Shown here one piece after another: positions 13,265 to 20,963 of a stretch of DNA of 26,615 nucleotides (within the stretch, counting starts at the first letter, position 1; every line of letters begins with the position of its first letter). The translations under genes and the position numbers were made by a program. The notes below the pieces were generated by a model, which was given only the letters and a program-made list of their open reading frames with translations, did no database searches and was not told the origin of the DNA. Source of the stretch: Candidatus Moranbacteria bacterium RIFCSPHIGHO2_02_FULL_40_12b (GTDB taxonomy: Bacteria; Patescibacteriota; Minisyncoccia; Moranbacterales; 2-12-FULL-40-10); assembly GCA_001784725.1 (NCBI GenBank), contig MFRX01000022.1, positions 7,570-34,184 of the forward strand, written 5' to 3'.

Positions 13265-15196
13265 TCATAAATTTTCATTGTTATATTCAACTTGCATCCT
13301 GATATTATTCTTAAAAAGCGGGAAACGGGCCGGGAAGAAATCAGGCGAAAATTGTGCTTCGAAATTTTTGATATTCGGATAATTTTTCCGGATTAAATCT
13401 TCGCAGTCGGCCCGATTTTTGCCAATCAATTCGTTTCTCAGTTTTTCAGAATCGATTTTAACGTGGTACACGGCTTTAGCGTTAACCTTTATTTCTATTA
13501 TTCCTTCAGTAAAATTCGCGGTGGGATGCCCATAGTCCAAAAAAACATCAAATAACCGCGTATCATCGGTAAAATTCCCTTTATTTTTTTCCATTTCCAA
13601 AACAATGGCCTTCAGGTTTTTTTCGTCAAAAACAATGGCTTTCGCTCCCATTTCCATTTTCAACGTGAAATTTTCAGCCGCCACCCCGGCTTCCTGGGAG
13701 GATATTCTTTTTATTTCCGTTTCTACTGATTCTTCCAGCAGCACTTCTTCTTTTTTCATTTTATTTTTAAAACTCTCCGTTAAATCGTTCTTCAGCCCTT
13801 GTTCCAGTATTTTTTTGGCCGAATCAATATCGCTTTGCGAAACAATTTTCAATTCTTTTCCGGCAGTGCCGCCTCCTTTCATGGACGCGGAGGATTTGGC
13901 GTAGAATTTATCGTATTTCGCACTTCCTTTGAATCCGGGTATTTTAAAAGTCGCTGGGCTGATATTATACTCTTCGCCAGCCCTATCGGCGATCACTTCC
14001 GTTTCGATTACTCCCGGTTTTATCTCGCCCCCGACGGAAGTAGTCCCCGGAATGGCAACGCCATTAATTAAGCGGAATATTTTCCCGTCAGGCGTCTCAA
14101 AGCGGGTCGTGGCGACAAGCGGCTGGCTGGATGAACTGAATTCATTATAAATAGTTATCTTCCCCCGCGCTTTTTGCTCGGAAATTTCGCTCTTTCCCGT
14201 AGCCGCGAAATTCATTTCTTTTTCTATTTCTCCTTCCAGAAGCCGGGCAGAAATAGATTTTGCGCCATAATCATAACCCACTCTGTTAACATCTCCCTTA
14301 ACTTCAAATTCCATATTATTAACCTTTGTAATTCCGGTTAACTTTACGGACACTTCGGGTAAAAATAAAAAAATAATAACTGAAGAAATGGCGACCACGC
14401 AAAAAAACGCGAAAAAAATCAATGTTTTTTTAACTTTGCGGCCTACTTTGATGCTGGCCTTCCCGGGTATTTCTTTCTTACTGTCATCATTACCAACAAA
14501 TAAATCGCTCACTTCCTTTTCCCATTTATCGTTCCTCCTTTTTATTTCCTCCGTGTCCTTTTTCATTTTTTTCCGGCGCGAGCCCTTTTCTTCCGGCATG
14601 CCGGCAAAGTCCTTTTTTGCCAGTGGCTTTTCTGGCGGTGTTTTCCTGAAAATATCAAGCAGAAATACGCCTCTTTTCTGTTTTTCATCCTTGGGACGGA
14701 CTTTTTCTTTTTCGAAATTTTCTAATATAATCTTCTCCGATCCGCTATCAGCCGTTTTCGGTTTTTTCTCCTGTTCTGCAACCTCAATCGTTTCAGTATA
14801 ATCTTCCCGGGATTCCGTTTCATAAAAACTGTCCGAGCCGATATTTTTAGGGATTTTTTTATCTTTTTTCGCGATATTAATATTTTCTTTATTGATTAAG
14901 ACGGGGACTAGCGAGTCCTTTATTTCCTCTCCGCCTTCAAGCCCTTCCAGGGTCGGCTGGGTAAAAATTCCGACTTTTTCCGCAATACCCCTGCCTTGAG
15001 CGTCTTGAGTAACTATCATTAGCTGTTTTTTTAATTTCTCCGTTTCTTTTTTTAACAATTTTAAATTTACAATGCTTTGCAGAATAAGCGCGCCTCTTGG
15101 CAACACAAAAATATTCTCCTTGGCCCGTGACTTGCGGAGTCGGTTAATAATAGAGGTTATTTCTTCGTCAACATCTATATAAAATGTCTGATGCAT
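13265..15196 (-). CDS. Bitopic protein with baseplate-J-like outer domain
   Basis: A 643-residue protein in three parts. Residues 1-90 form a small cytoplasmic alpha/beta domain (TFYIDVDEEITSIINRLRKS, VLPRGALILQSIVNLKLL, MIVTQDAQGRGIAEKVGIFT) of a type I associate with Patescibacteria. A charged, Lys/Glu-rich linker runs from about 91 to 255. One membrane helix (256-280, ending FLFLP) follows. The outer region has RGKITIYNEFSSSSQPLVAT, TRFETPDGKIFRLI, VIADRAGEEYNISP and FKIPGFKGSAKYDKFY, which resembles baseplate J/gp47-type domains of cell-surface proteins. The role is unknown. The upstream gene is an actin-like ATPase, so a cytoskeleton-linked envelope or pilus function is possible. The spacing to that gene is 100 bases. 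Confidence 0.8.
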   Translation of the reverse strand: MHQTFYIDVDEEITSIINRLRKSRAKENIFVLPRGALILQSIVNLKLLKKETEKLKKQLMIVTQDAQGRGIAEKVGIFTQPTLEGLEGGEEIKDSLVPVLINKENINIAKKDKKIPKNIGSDSFYETESREDYTETIEVAEQEKKPKTADSGSEKIILENFEKEKVRPKDEKQKRGVFLLDIFRKTPPEKPLAKKDFAGMPEEKGSRRKKMKKDTEEIKRRNDKWEKEVSDLFVGNDDSKKEIPGKASIKVGRKVKKTLIFFAFFCVVAISSVIIFLFLPEVSVKLTGITKVNNMEFEVKGDVNRVGYDYGAKSISARLLEGEIEKEMNFAATGKSEISEQKARGKITIYNEFSSSSQPLVATTRFETPDGKIFRLINGVAIPGTTSVGGEIKPGVIETEVIADRAGEEYNISPATFKIPGFKGSAKYDKFYAKSSASMKGGGTAGKELKIVSQSDIDSAKKILEQGLKNDLTESFKNKMKKEEVLLEESVETEIKRISSQEAGVAAENFTLKMEMGAKAIVFDEKNLKAIVLEMEKNKGNFTDDTRLFDVFLDYGHPTANFTEGIIEIKVNAKAVYHVKIDSEKLRNELIGKNRADCEDLIRKNYPNIKNFEAQFSPDFFPARFPLFKNNIRMQVEYNNENL

Positions 15197-15206
15197 AAAT
15201 AATTTT

Positions 15207-15284
15207 AACTGACAACTTACAACCTAAAACTTACCACAAAACTATTTAGCATATTCGTATGTTGCAAGTTGTGAGTTGTTAGTT
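15207..15284. repeat. Inverted word repeat between the actin-like and bitopic genes
   Basis: AACTGACAACTTACAAC (15207-15223) and GTTGTGAGTTGTTAGTT (15268-15284) are reverse complements at 15 of 17 positions. The gap is otherwise made of GTTGT/ACAAC words. The same words occur inside the PfkB-family gene at about 16933-16965. Confidence 0.65.
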
Positions 15285-15296
15285 ATGGGTTGTTTG

Positions 15297-16562
15297 TTAA
15301 TTTTGCACGTTTTGCACGGCTCTCCGTAAAATTCCTGCCAGAGTTTTTTCCTCGGTTTTCATTTCCAGTACCAGATTAGCAAGGCTCATGGGCGTTACAT
15401 CTTGGGGATTTTTCAGTTCACCTGTGGAATCCAACATATGGATCAAATCCCTTGGCTGGAGAAAATTAATTTCGGGGGACTTAGAAAACTGAAGATTTTT
15501 GGTCCATTCAGAAGAAGACAAGGCCTTTTTTATCCCAGGAAGAGCGGAACCGCCCCCGCAGAGAAGAATCTTTGAAGGCAAAAGATCGTTTTCGGTAAAT
15601 TCTGAAAGCGATATTTCAACGCCGCTAAGCCAAATGTAGCAATCTTCATCCAGTATTTCTTCAACTTTTTTGCCTACATCGTTTGGCAATTTATTTAATG
15701 AATATTTGATTTTTAAATTTTCTGCTTCTTCAAAACTAACTCCCAATTCATACGCCAGCCGTTTCGTGAACGCTCTTCCTCCCAACGCGAACATTTTTGT
15801 TCCTTCCAAGCCCCCGTTTCTGACAACGGCTATGTCAGTCGTTCCCCCGCCTATGTCAATAAATATCGCGCTGAAATCAAGATTGTCCTCATCTATTCCG
15901 ATGGAACGGGCCACCGCGTATGGTTCCGCGGCAATGTTTATCAAATCAATATCCAATTCATCGGCGATGGTCTTCAGCGCTCCGTAATGTATCATCGGCG
16001 CGTAAGCGTTAAAGACGCTTATTGAGACCTCTCTTCCCTGAAATCCAAGAGGGCTCATCACGCGATACCCGTCTATCCTCACATCCACTATCGCGGCATT
16101 CACCAAATTAATATCTATCTCGTTCTGGCATGTTTCCCAGGCAAGCTGCTTCTTTATCCTTTCATACGCCTTTGCCTGGACCTTTTGGATTATGGTTTTA
16201 AGCTCTGCCAGTTCTATTTTTGATTCCGGATAAGCCCTTTCATAGTGCACAGTGGTGGTTGTTCCTTTGACTAATTCTCCGGCAATTCCCACTATCGCTT
16301 TTCGAATTTTTTTTATTTTTGCCATTCCTGTGGCTGCTGTTATTGCCTCCCTCGCGGTATCAATGACGCCGTTAATGTCCGAGACCGCCCCGCTTTGCAT
16401 ATTGCCCAGGCGCTGTCTCGCCCTTCCGACTCCATTTACGACACATTTTTTTGATTCCTGGTCAACCTGAAAAACAAGAGCTTTCGCCACTTCAGTGCCG
16501 ATATCTAAAGCCAAAAGCGGCTCGGAATTTTTTGATTTGAAGATTTTTGAAAAAAAAGACAT
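15297..16562 (-). CDS. FtsA/PilM-like actin-family ATPase
   Basis: A 421-residue protein of the actin/HSP70 ATPase fold. Phosphate-1 is LALDIGTEVAKALVF (D20), phosphate-2 is IFIDIGGGTTDIAVV (236-240), and the adenosine motif is ILLCGGGSALPGI (332-344). Between them, VGIAGELVKGTTTTVHY, REVSISVFNAYAP and AAEPYAVARSI match the FtsA/PilM arrangement, including an SHS2-like insertion. Such proteins link filaments to the membrane in cell division (FtsA with FtsZ) or type IV pili (PilM). No ftsZ or pilN/pilO gene is in the window, so the choice between the two is open. Its gene follows the PfkB-family kinase by 16 bases and precedes the bitopic surface protein. Confidence 0.88.
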   Translation of the reverse strand: MSFFSKIFKSKNSEPLLALDIGTEVAKALVFQVDQESKKCVVNGVGRARQRLGNMQSGAVSDINGVIDTAREAITAATGMAKIKKIRKAIVGIAGELVKGTTTTVHYERAYPESKIELAELKTIIQKVQAKAYERIKKQLAWETCQNEIDINLVNAAIVDVRIDGYRVMSPLGFQGREVSISVFNAYAPMIHYGALKTIADELDIDLINIAAEPYAVARSIGIDEDNLDFSAIFIDIGGGTTDIAVVRNGGLEGTKMFALGGRAFTKRLAYELGVSFEEAENLKIKYSLNKLPNDVGKKVEEILDEDCYIWLSGVEISLSEFTENDLLPSKILLCGGGSALPGIKKALSSSEWTKNLQFSKSPEINFLQPRDLIHMLDSTGELKNPQDVTPMSLANLVLEMKTEEKTLAGILRRAVQNVQN

Positions 16563-16578
16563 ATATTATTAATCTGTA

Positions 16579-17595
16579 TCAACTGGCATCACTGACAATT
16601 TTAACGCTTATACTCTTAATTTTTTCCTTAATATCTGCTTCGGAAAGCAATCCCTCCTTCGCTCCGTAATATTTTACCACATTACTCCCATTGGCAATTC
16701 CCCATTTAAGGGACTCTTCAATGTTTTTCTTTTGGATATGCGCCGCCAGAAAACCGCTGGAAAACGCGTCGCCCGCGCCTGTGGCGTCCGCCGGATTATT
16801 TTCGGTTGAGCTGGAAAAATAAATTTTATTTCCGTCATACGCCCAAGCTCCCCTTTTTCCATCGGTAATCGCCACGGCCGCCGACCCTAATTTTTTTAAT
16901 TCTTTAATTAAATAAATCTCATCATTCATTTCTTTGTTGTCGGTTGTTAGTTGTTTGTTGTAAGTCAATATTTCAATCGCCTCGTCCTTATTAACCAGTA
17001 ATATTTCGCATTTTCCTATGGCCTCGATTATTTTCTTTGCGTCATCGTGAATGTTGCTTTGCCTCGGATTGAACGCGACTTCGATATGGCTTTCTTCCGC
17101 GGCCTTGAAAATATCGTCCAAAATCTTTCCCCATTCGCCGTGCAAGTCACCGATAAAAATCCAGTTGAAATTTTTTATCTTGTCGGGCATTATTTCCAGT
17201 CCTCCGTTAGCTTTCTGGTTTGAAAAAATTATTCTCTCGCCGCTGCGGCTGTCGACAATAATAGCCGACAAATCGCTTACGCAATTTTTTGCCGCGGTTA
17301 TCAGGCCAACATCCACATTTTCTTTTTTTATTTCACTTTTTATCCAGTCACCTAGATTGTCATCTCCGATTTTGGAATAACATCCGACTTCAATTCCCAA
17401 ACGCGCCAGTCCTTGAGCGACATTGGCCGCTACTCCGCCCGGCGCCTCATAGCGGTTTTCAATTTTAAATTTCGCCCCCAATTCAAAAGCAATTTTCCTT
17501 TGGGAAGTCAAGTCCTCGGGGGTCTCCATAATCACCCCTTCTGTAGTGGGAAAAAATATGTCTTTGGTCGCTGACCCGATGCAGATAATTCGCAT
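16579..17595 (-). CDS. PfkB-family (ribokinase-like) carbohydrate kinase
   Basis: I start at ATG 17595 (MRIICIGSATKDIFFPTTEG), 338 residues, because family members begin with this strand; the frame stays open further upstream, but there it translates an AT-rich repeat (IQNSKFSIQNS). Family signatures are APGGVAANVAQGLARLG with the substrate-binding Gly-Gly, CYSKIGDDNLGDWI, and DATGAGDAFSSGF near residues 270-282 with catalytic Asp 276. The kinase phosphorylates a sugar or nucleoside hydroxyl; the substrate cannot be told. Residues about 211-225 (TYNKQLTTDNKEMND) are encoded by a GTTGT-word tract like that in the neighbouring gap. It sits between gpmI and the actin-like gene. Confidence 0.9.
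   Translation of the reverse strand: MRIICIGSATKDIFFPTTEGVIMETPEDLTSQRKIAFELGAKFKIENRYEAPGGVAANVAQGLARLGIEVGCYSKIGDDNLGDWIKSEIKKENVDVGLITAAKNCVSDLSAIIVDSRSGERIIFSNQKANGGLEIMPDKIKNFNWIFIGDLHGEWGKILDDIFKAAEESHIEVAFNPRQSNIHDDAKKIIEAIGKCEILLVNKDEAIEILTYNKQLTTDNKEMNDEIYLIKELKKLGSAAVAITDGKRGAWAYDGNKIYFSSSTENNPADATGAGDAFSSGFLAAHIQKKNIEESLKWGIANGSNVVKYYGAKEGLLSEADIKEKIKSISVKIVSDAS
16933..16965. repeat. GTTGT word tract inside the PfkB-family reading frame
   Basis: Within the coding region the plus strand reads TTTGTTGTCGGTTGTTAG followed by TTGTTTGTTGTAAGT. It shares GTTGTTAGTT and GTTGTTTGTT with the gap at 15261-15299. It keeps the frame and encodes a polar loop (NKQLTTDNKE). Confidence 0.6.
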
Positions 17596-17712
17596 AGAAT
17601 TTTGAATTGAGAATTTTGAATTTTGAATAAGAATTAAGAAAAAAGAATGTAGGGATTTATTCAATATTCCATATTCCCATTCTGAATTCTAAATTCAAAC
17701 TTCTAAATTCTT
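17596..17712. repeat. AATTCAAAATTC word tract between gpmI and the kinase
   Basis: The 117-base gap is made of AATTTTGAATT, TTGAATAAGAATT, TTCTGAATTC, and TAAATTCAAACTTCTAAATTC words in both orientations, giving many short inverted repeats. No terminator or promoter stands out. Its translation as IQNSKFSIQNS explains the spurious N-terminal extension of the kinase frame. Confidence 0.6.
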
Positions 17713-19275
17713 TTATTTTAATAACGAATCGCACTCCATTTCTCTCGGCTTTTCGGCTTCCATAATTTGCAAAATCGTCGGCGCGATATTTCCCAAAATG
17801 CCTCCTTCCAGCAATTTTGATTTTTTGAATTTTTTCCCTGCCAGTAAAAAAGGAACCAGGTTTTTGCTGTGGAAAGTGTTTATCATTTCCTTTCCGCCGG
17901 CGAAATCAATCATGCAATCCGCGTTTCCGTGGTCAGCGGTTATTATAATATTGCCGCCTTTCACATAAGCATTTTTAACCACTTTTCCAACTTGCTCGTC
18001 CAAGAATTCTATCGCTTTAACCGTTGCTTTAAGATTTCCCGTGTGCCCCACCATGTCGGCATTGGCAAAATTAATGGCAATAAAATCATATCTCCCTTCT
18101 TTTATATATTTTACAACATTCTTGGCTATTATTCCAGCCGACATTTCCGGAATTTGCGCGTAGGAATCTACTTTTGGCGAAGGTACGGTAATCCTTTCTT
18201 CTCCGCCTACCGAATCCGGATAACCCCCGTTGAAGAAATAAGTGAGATGCGCGTATTTTTCCATTTCCGCGATATACAGCTGCCGGTGATTTTCAAGAAT
18301 CATTGGCAAGGTCTTAGACAAACTATGGCTCTGAAACGCGGTATTAATGCTAAGGTCCGGACCGAAGTCAGTCATAGCCACGAAATAAAGATTTTCTATT
18401 TTATCTATTACCGGCATATTATCGGTAATTATTCTTTCTTTATTAACAGAAGAGAATAATTTCGTGAATTGCCGCGCCCGATCAGAACGGAGATTGAAAA
18501 AAATAAGGCCGTCGTTTTTTTCGAGATTCATCACGGGCTTTTCGTTTTCACAAATCACGGCTGCCGGAATATATTCATCGGAAAAATTTTTTTCATAAGC
18601 CCGCTTAATTGCTTCTTCCGCAGAATTTGCTTTTTCTCCGATTGAAAATACTATCGCGTCATACGCCTTAGCAAGACGATCCCAATTTTTAGACCGGTCC
18701 ATGGCGTAAAATCTGCCGCAAATTGTCGCAATCTTTCCGATCTTTTCTTCCTTTATAATTTTTTTAAAATATTCAAGATGAGTAAGCGCGCTTTGCGGAT
18801 AAGAATCCCTCCCATCCGTAAATAAATGGCAGTAAATTTCTTTAATCCCTTTTTCTTTTGCCAGTTTCAAAATTGCCCGGAAGTGCTCCGGATTGCTGTG
18901 GGGGCTGTCGGAATCACCCATCAGACCCATTGTATGCAGATTGCCTTTGTATTTTTTCACGTGCTCAATGGCGCCTGCCAGAGCTGGATTTCTAAAAAAA
19001 CTCCCATCATTTATTTTTCTGGTAATCCTGTAGGAGTCCTGTTCCGCGATTCTTCCCGCTCCTATATTCATATGCCCTGCTTCCGAACCGCTCATCTGGT
19101 TTTTATCAAGGCCCGCGTCTTCGCCAGTCGCTCCGAGCGCCACGAAGGGATAAGTTTCATAAAGCCGGTCCATCACCGGCGTTTTAGCTAAAGTTATAGC
19201 GTTTCCGCGCGACGGCGGCGCAATTCCCCAACCGTCTAATATTATCAATATAGTGGGACTTTTTTGTTTAGTCAT
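17713..19275 (-). CDS. gpmI: 2,3-bisphosphoglycerate-independent phosphoglycerate mutase
   Basis: A 520-residue iPGM, normal length, converting 3-phosphoglycerate to 2-phosphoglycerate in glycolysis. It has the alkaline-phosphatase-like metal sites: D14 in LIILDGWG, catalytic S64 in SGSEAGHMNIGAGR, D407 and H411 in NADMVGH, D448-H449 in TADHGN, and H469. Substrate residues are H126, R156 (DGRD), R188, R194, R263, R266 and K340. The sequence around the catalytic Ser (MSGSEAGH) differs from the usual GNSEVGH, and the loop GDSDSPHSNPEH is one residue longer than common LSDGGVHSH forms, but the key residues are kept. It lies between eno and the PfkB-family gene. Confidence 0.97.
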   Translation of the reverse strand: MTKQKSPTILIILDGWGIAPPSRGNAITLAKTPVMDRLYETYPFVALGATGEDAGLDKNQMSGSEAGHMNIGAGRIAEQDSYRITRKINDGSFFRNPALAGAIEHVKKYKGNLHTMGLMGDSDSPHSNPEHFRAILKLAKEKGIKEIYCHLFTDGRDSYPQSALTHLEYFKKIIKEEKIGKIATICGRFYAMDRSKNWDRLAKAYDAIVFSIGEKANSAEEAIKRAYEKNFSDEYIPAAVICENEKPVMNLEKNDGLIFFNLRSDRARQFTKLFSSVNKERIITDNMPVIDKIENLYFVAMTDFGPDLSINTAFQSHSLSKTLPMILENHRQLYIAEMEKYAHLTYFFNGGYPDSVGGEERITVPSPKVDSYAQIPEMSAGIIAKNVVKYIKEGRYDFIAINFANADMVGHTGNLKATVKAIEFLDEQVGKVVKNAYVKGGNIIITADHGNADCMIDFAGGKEMINTFHSKNLVPFLLAGKKFKKSKLLEGGILGNIAPTILQIMEAEKPREMECDSLLK

Positions 19276-19419
19276 GAAGAATTAATATTTCTCGTGAATT
19301 AAATTTGGTTTAAAATTTTTAATTTCTAATTTTTAATTTTGAATGAAATCTTAATTATTAAATTATAAAATTTCAAAATTAAATATTAGATTTTGACTCG
19401 AAATTCAAAATTCATAATT
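19276..19419. repeat. AT-rich word tract between eno and gpmI
   Basis: The 144-base gap consists mostly of TTTTTAATTTCTAATTTTTA, AAATTTCAAAATTAAATATT and CGAAATTCAAAATTCATAAT words, which pair with each other in many ways. No gene, promoter or G+C-rich terminator stem is visible. Confidence 0.55.
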
Positions 19420-20718
19420 TTAAATTATTTGTTTCTCTATCCTCAATAACCGATTATACTTGCAAATCCTCTCTCCCCTTGACAATGACCCGGATTTGAT
19501 GAAATCCGCGCCGGCGCCGACTGCCAAATCGGCGATAAAGTCGTCAGTGGTTTCGCCCGAACGGTTGGAAATAATCGTTTCCATCTTATTTTTTTTCGCG
19601 AGTTTTACGCATTCAATTGTTTCCGAAAGCGTTCCTATTTGGTTCACTTTTACCAAAATCGCGTTGCACGCGCCTTTTTCAATCGCTTTTTCAAGCCGCT
19701 TTACGTTAGTCACTAGCAAGTCGTCACCAATTATCAGATTATTTTCCAGAACTGAATTGTCGAATCTCGCCATCATCGGCTTTTTGGCAATTTTTTGCAT
19801 CATCAATGGCCAGCCCTCCCAGTCGTCTTCGTGAAGTCCGTCTTCTATAGAAATTATAGAGTACTTATCAATCCATTCACGGTATAAGTTTATTAAACTT
19901 TCCTTAGTGAGCATTGCGTTCTCCGGCTTCAGCGCGTATTGGTTTTCATTGTGGTTATAAAAAGAATTAGCCGCCGCGTCCAAACCGATGCAGACCTCAA
20001 CGCCGGACTTGTAGCCGGCCGCCTTAATCGCTTCAATAATGTATTCCAACGCCTTTGGGTTACTCTCAAGTTGAGGGGCAAACCCGCCTTCGTCTCCCAC
20101 GCCAGAGCTGTAGCCGTCTTTTTCCAGCAGTTTTTTGAGCGCATGGAAAATCTCACTGCCGGCGCGAAGTTGTTCGGAAAATTTTTCAATGCCGATCGGA
20201 ATTATCATAAACTCCTGAATGGAGAGTCCTGAATCGCTGTGCTTGCCTCCATTAATGACATTAAACATAGGAATTGGTATTTGGTATTTAGTATTTGGTA
20301 TTTGGTATATTTTTTTAATATAAGCGTAAAGGGGAAGATTATTATCCAGCGCGGCGGCGCGGCAAACTGCCAGTGACACTCCCAGTATCGCGTTGGCGCC
20401 CAGGTTGGATTTATTTTCCGTTCCGTCTGACTTTATCATTTTCTTGTCAATTTTTTCCTGATTTCCGGCTTCCATACCCTTTATGGCTTCCTGGATTTTT
20501 TTGTTAATATTCTTAACCGCATTCAAAACTCCCTGTCCGCCGTATCGGTTAGGATCATTATCCCGCAGTTCCAGCGCTTCAAAAGTTCCCGTGGACGCTC
20601 CGCTCGGCACTGCCGCAATAGCTCTTATTCCATTTTCCAATTCAACTTCAACTTCCACCGTCGGATTCCCACGGGAATCCAAAATTTCCCTCCCTTTGAT
20701 TGATTTGATTTTGGACAT
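19420..20718 (-). CDS. eno: Enolase
   Basis: A 432-residue enolase, usual length, making phosphoenolpyruvate from 2-phosphoglycerate. It has REILDSRGNPTVEVEVEL, VPSGASTGTFEALELRD, NVINGGKHSDSG, GDEGGFAPQL, metal ligands D247 (GLDAAAN), E292 (SIEDGLHEDD) and the Asp of GDDLLVTN, and catalytic K357 (LVKVNQIGT). Two things are odd. The segment usually SHRSGET reads SNRSGET, replacing the conserved His (H373 in yeast enolase) with Asn 385. Residues 138-149 (YQIPNTKYQIPI) are encoded by a TTTGGTAT word tract. It begins the block eno-gpmI-kinase, with its own promoter. Confidence 0.97.
   Translation of the reverse strand: MSKIKSIKGREILDSRGNPTVEVEVELENGIRAIAAVPSGASTGTFEALELRDNDPNRYGGQGVLNAVKNINKKIQEAIKGMEAGNQEKIDKKMIKSDGTENKSNLGANAILGVSLAVCRAAALDNNLPLYAYIKKIYQIPNTKYQIPIPMFNVINGGKHSDSGLSIQEFMIIPIGIEKFSEQLRAGSEIFHALKKLLEKDGYSSGVGDEGGFAPQLESNPKALEYIIEAIKAAGYKSGVEVCIGLDAAANSFYNHNENQYALKPENAMLTKESLINLYREWIDKYSIISIEDGLHEDDWEGWPLMMQKIAKKPMMARFDNSVLENNLIIGDDLLVTNVKRLEKAIEKGACNAILVKVNQIGTLSETIECVKLAKKNKMETIISNRSGETTDDFIADLAVGAGADFIKSGSLSRGERICKYNRLLRIEKQII
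20271..20311. repeat. TTTGGTAT word tract inside eno
   Basis: The plus strand repeats GGTATTTGGTATTTAGTATT and TGGTATTTGGTAT within the eno frame. It encodes the loop YQIPNTKYQIP just before the conserved PMFNVINGG strand, about the same length as the corresponding loop in E. coli enolase, so it replaced or grew from native sequence without changing the fold. Confidence 0.65.
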
Positions 20719-20744
20719 AAAAATAATAAATTACTATCAACCTT

Positions 20745-20773
20745 ATTATACCATTAATTAATTCATTAACTAA
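20745..20773 (-). promoter_or_regulatory. Promoter of eno
   Basis: The minus strand has TTAGTT (20768-20773), a 17-base spacer and TATAAT (20745-20750), preceded by TGG for an extended -10. It lies 27 bases upstream of the eno start and downstream of tRNA-Gly. Confidence 0.55.
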
Positions 20774-20816
20774 TCCGAGAGCGGAATACCAGAATCCCCG
20801 CCTGCCTTTATGTCTG

Positions 20817-20887
20817 AGCGAACGATGGGAATCGAACCCACGCCCCAACCTTGGGAAGGTCGTGTACTGCCACTATACTACGCTCGC
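20817..20887 (-). tRNA. tRNA-Gly(CCC)
   Basis: The complete cloverleaf has acceptor GCGAGCG/CGTTCGC (one G-T pair), D stem GTAT/GTAC with loop AGTGGCA, anticodon stem CGACC/GGTTG with loop TTCCCAA (anticodon CCC), and T arm GTGGG/CCCAT enclosing TTCGATT. The discriminator is T; CCA is not encoded. It lies between eno and pgk, directly downstream of a degenerate copy. Confidence 0.93.
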
Positions 20888-20899
20888 ATTTGTCGCGAT

Positions 20900-20963
20900 G
20901 GCGGACATGGAACTCCCGTCTTAACATTGGGAAGGTCGTGTACTGCCACTGTACTAATTCCGC
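20900..20963 (-). pseudogene. Degenerate tRNA-Gly copy overlapping the pgk stop
   Basis: The minus strand shares 24 identical bases with the adjacent tRNA-Gly: AGTGGCAGTACACGACC plus TTCCCAA, covering the D loop, D stem and the anticodon loop with CCC. The anticodon 3' strand (TGTTA) no longer pairs fully, the T arm is broken (GAGTTCCATG), and the acceptor GCGGAAT matches only five bases (TCCGC). Its 5' acceptor overlaps the last codons and TAG stop of pgk (20954-20956). It is best read as a decayed duplicate, though a specialised tRNA-like RNA is not excluded. Confidence 0.7.

Noticed and set aside
16579..17664. Longer N-terminus for the PfkB-family kinase
   Set aside because: The extra 23 residues only translate the AATTCAAAATTC tract; family members start at MRIICIGSATKD.
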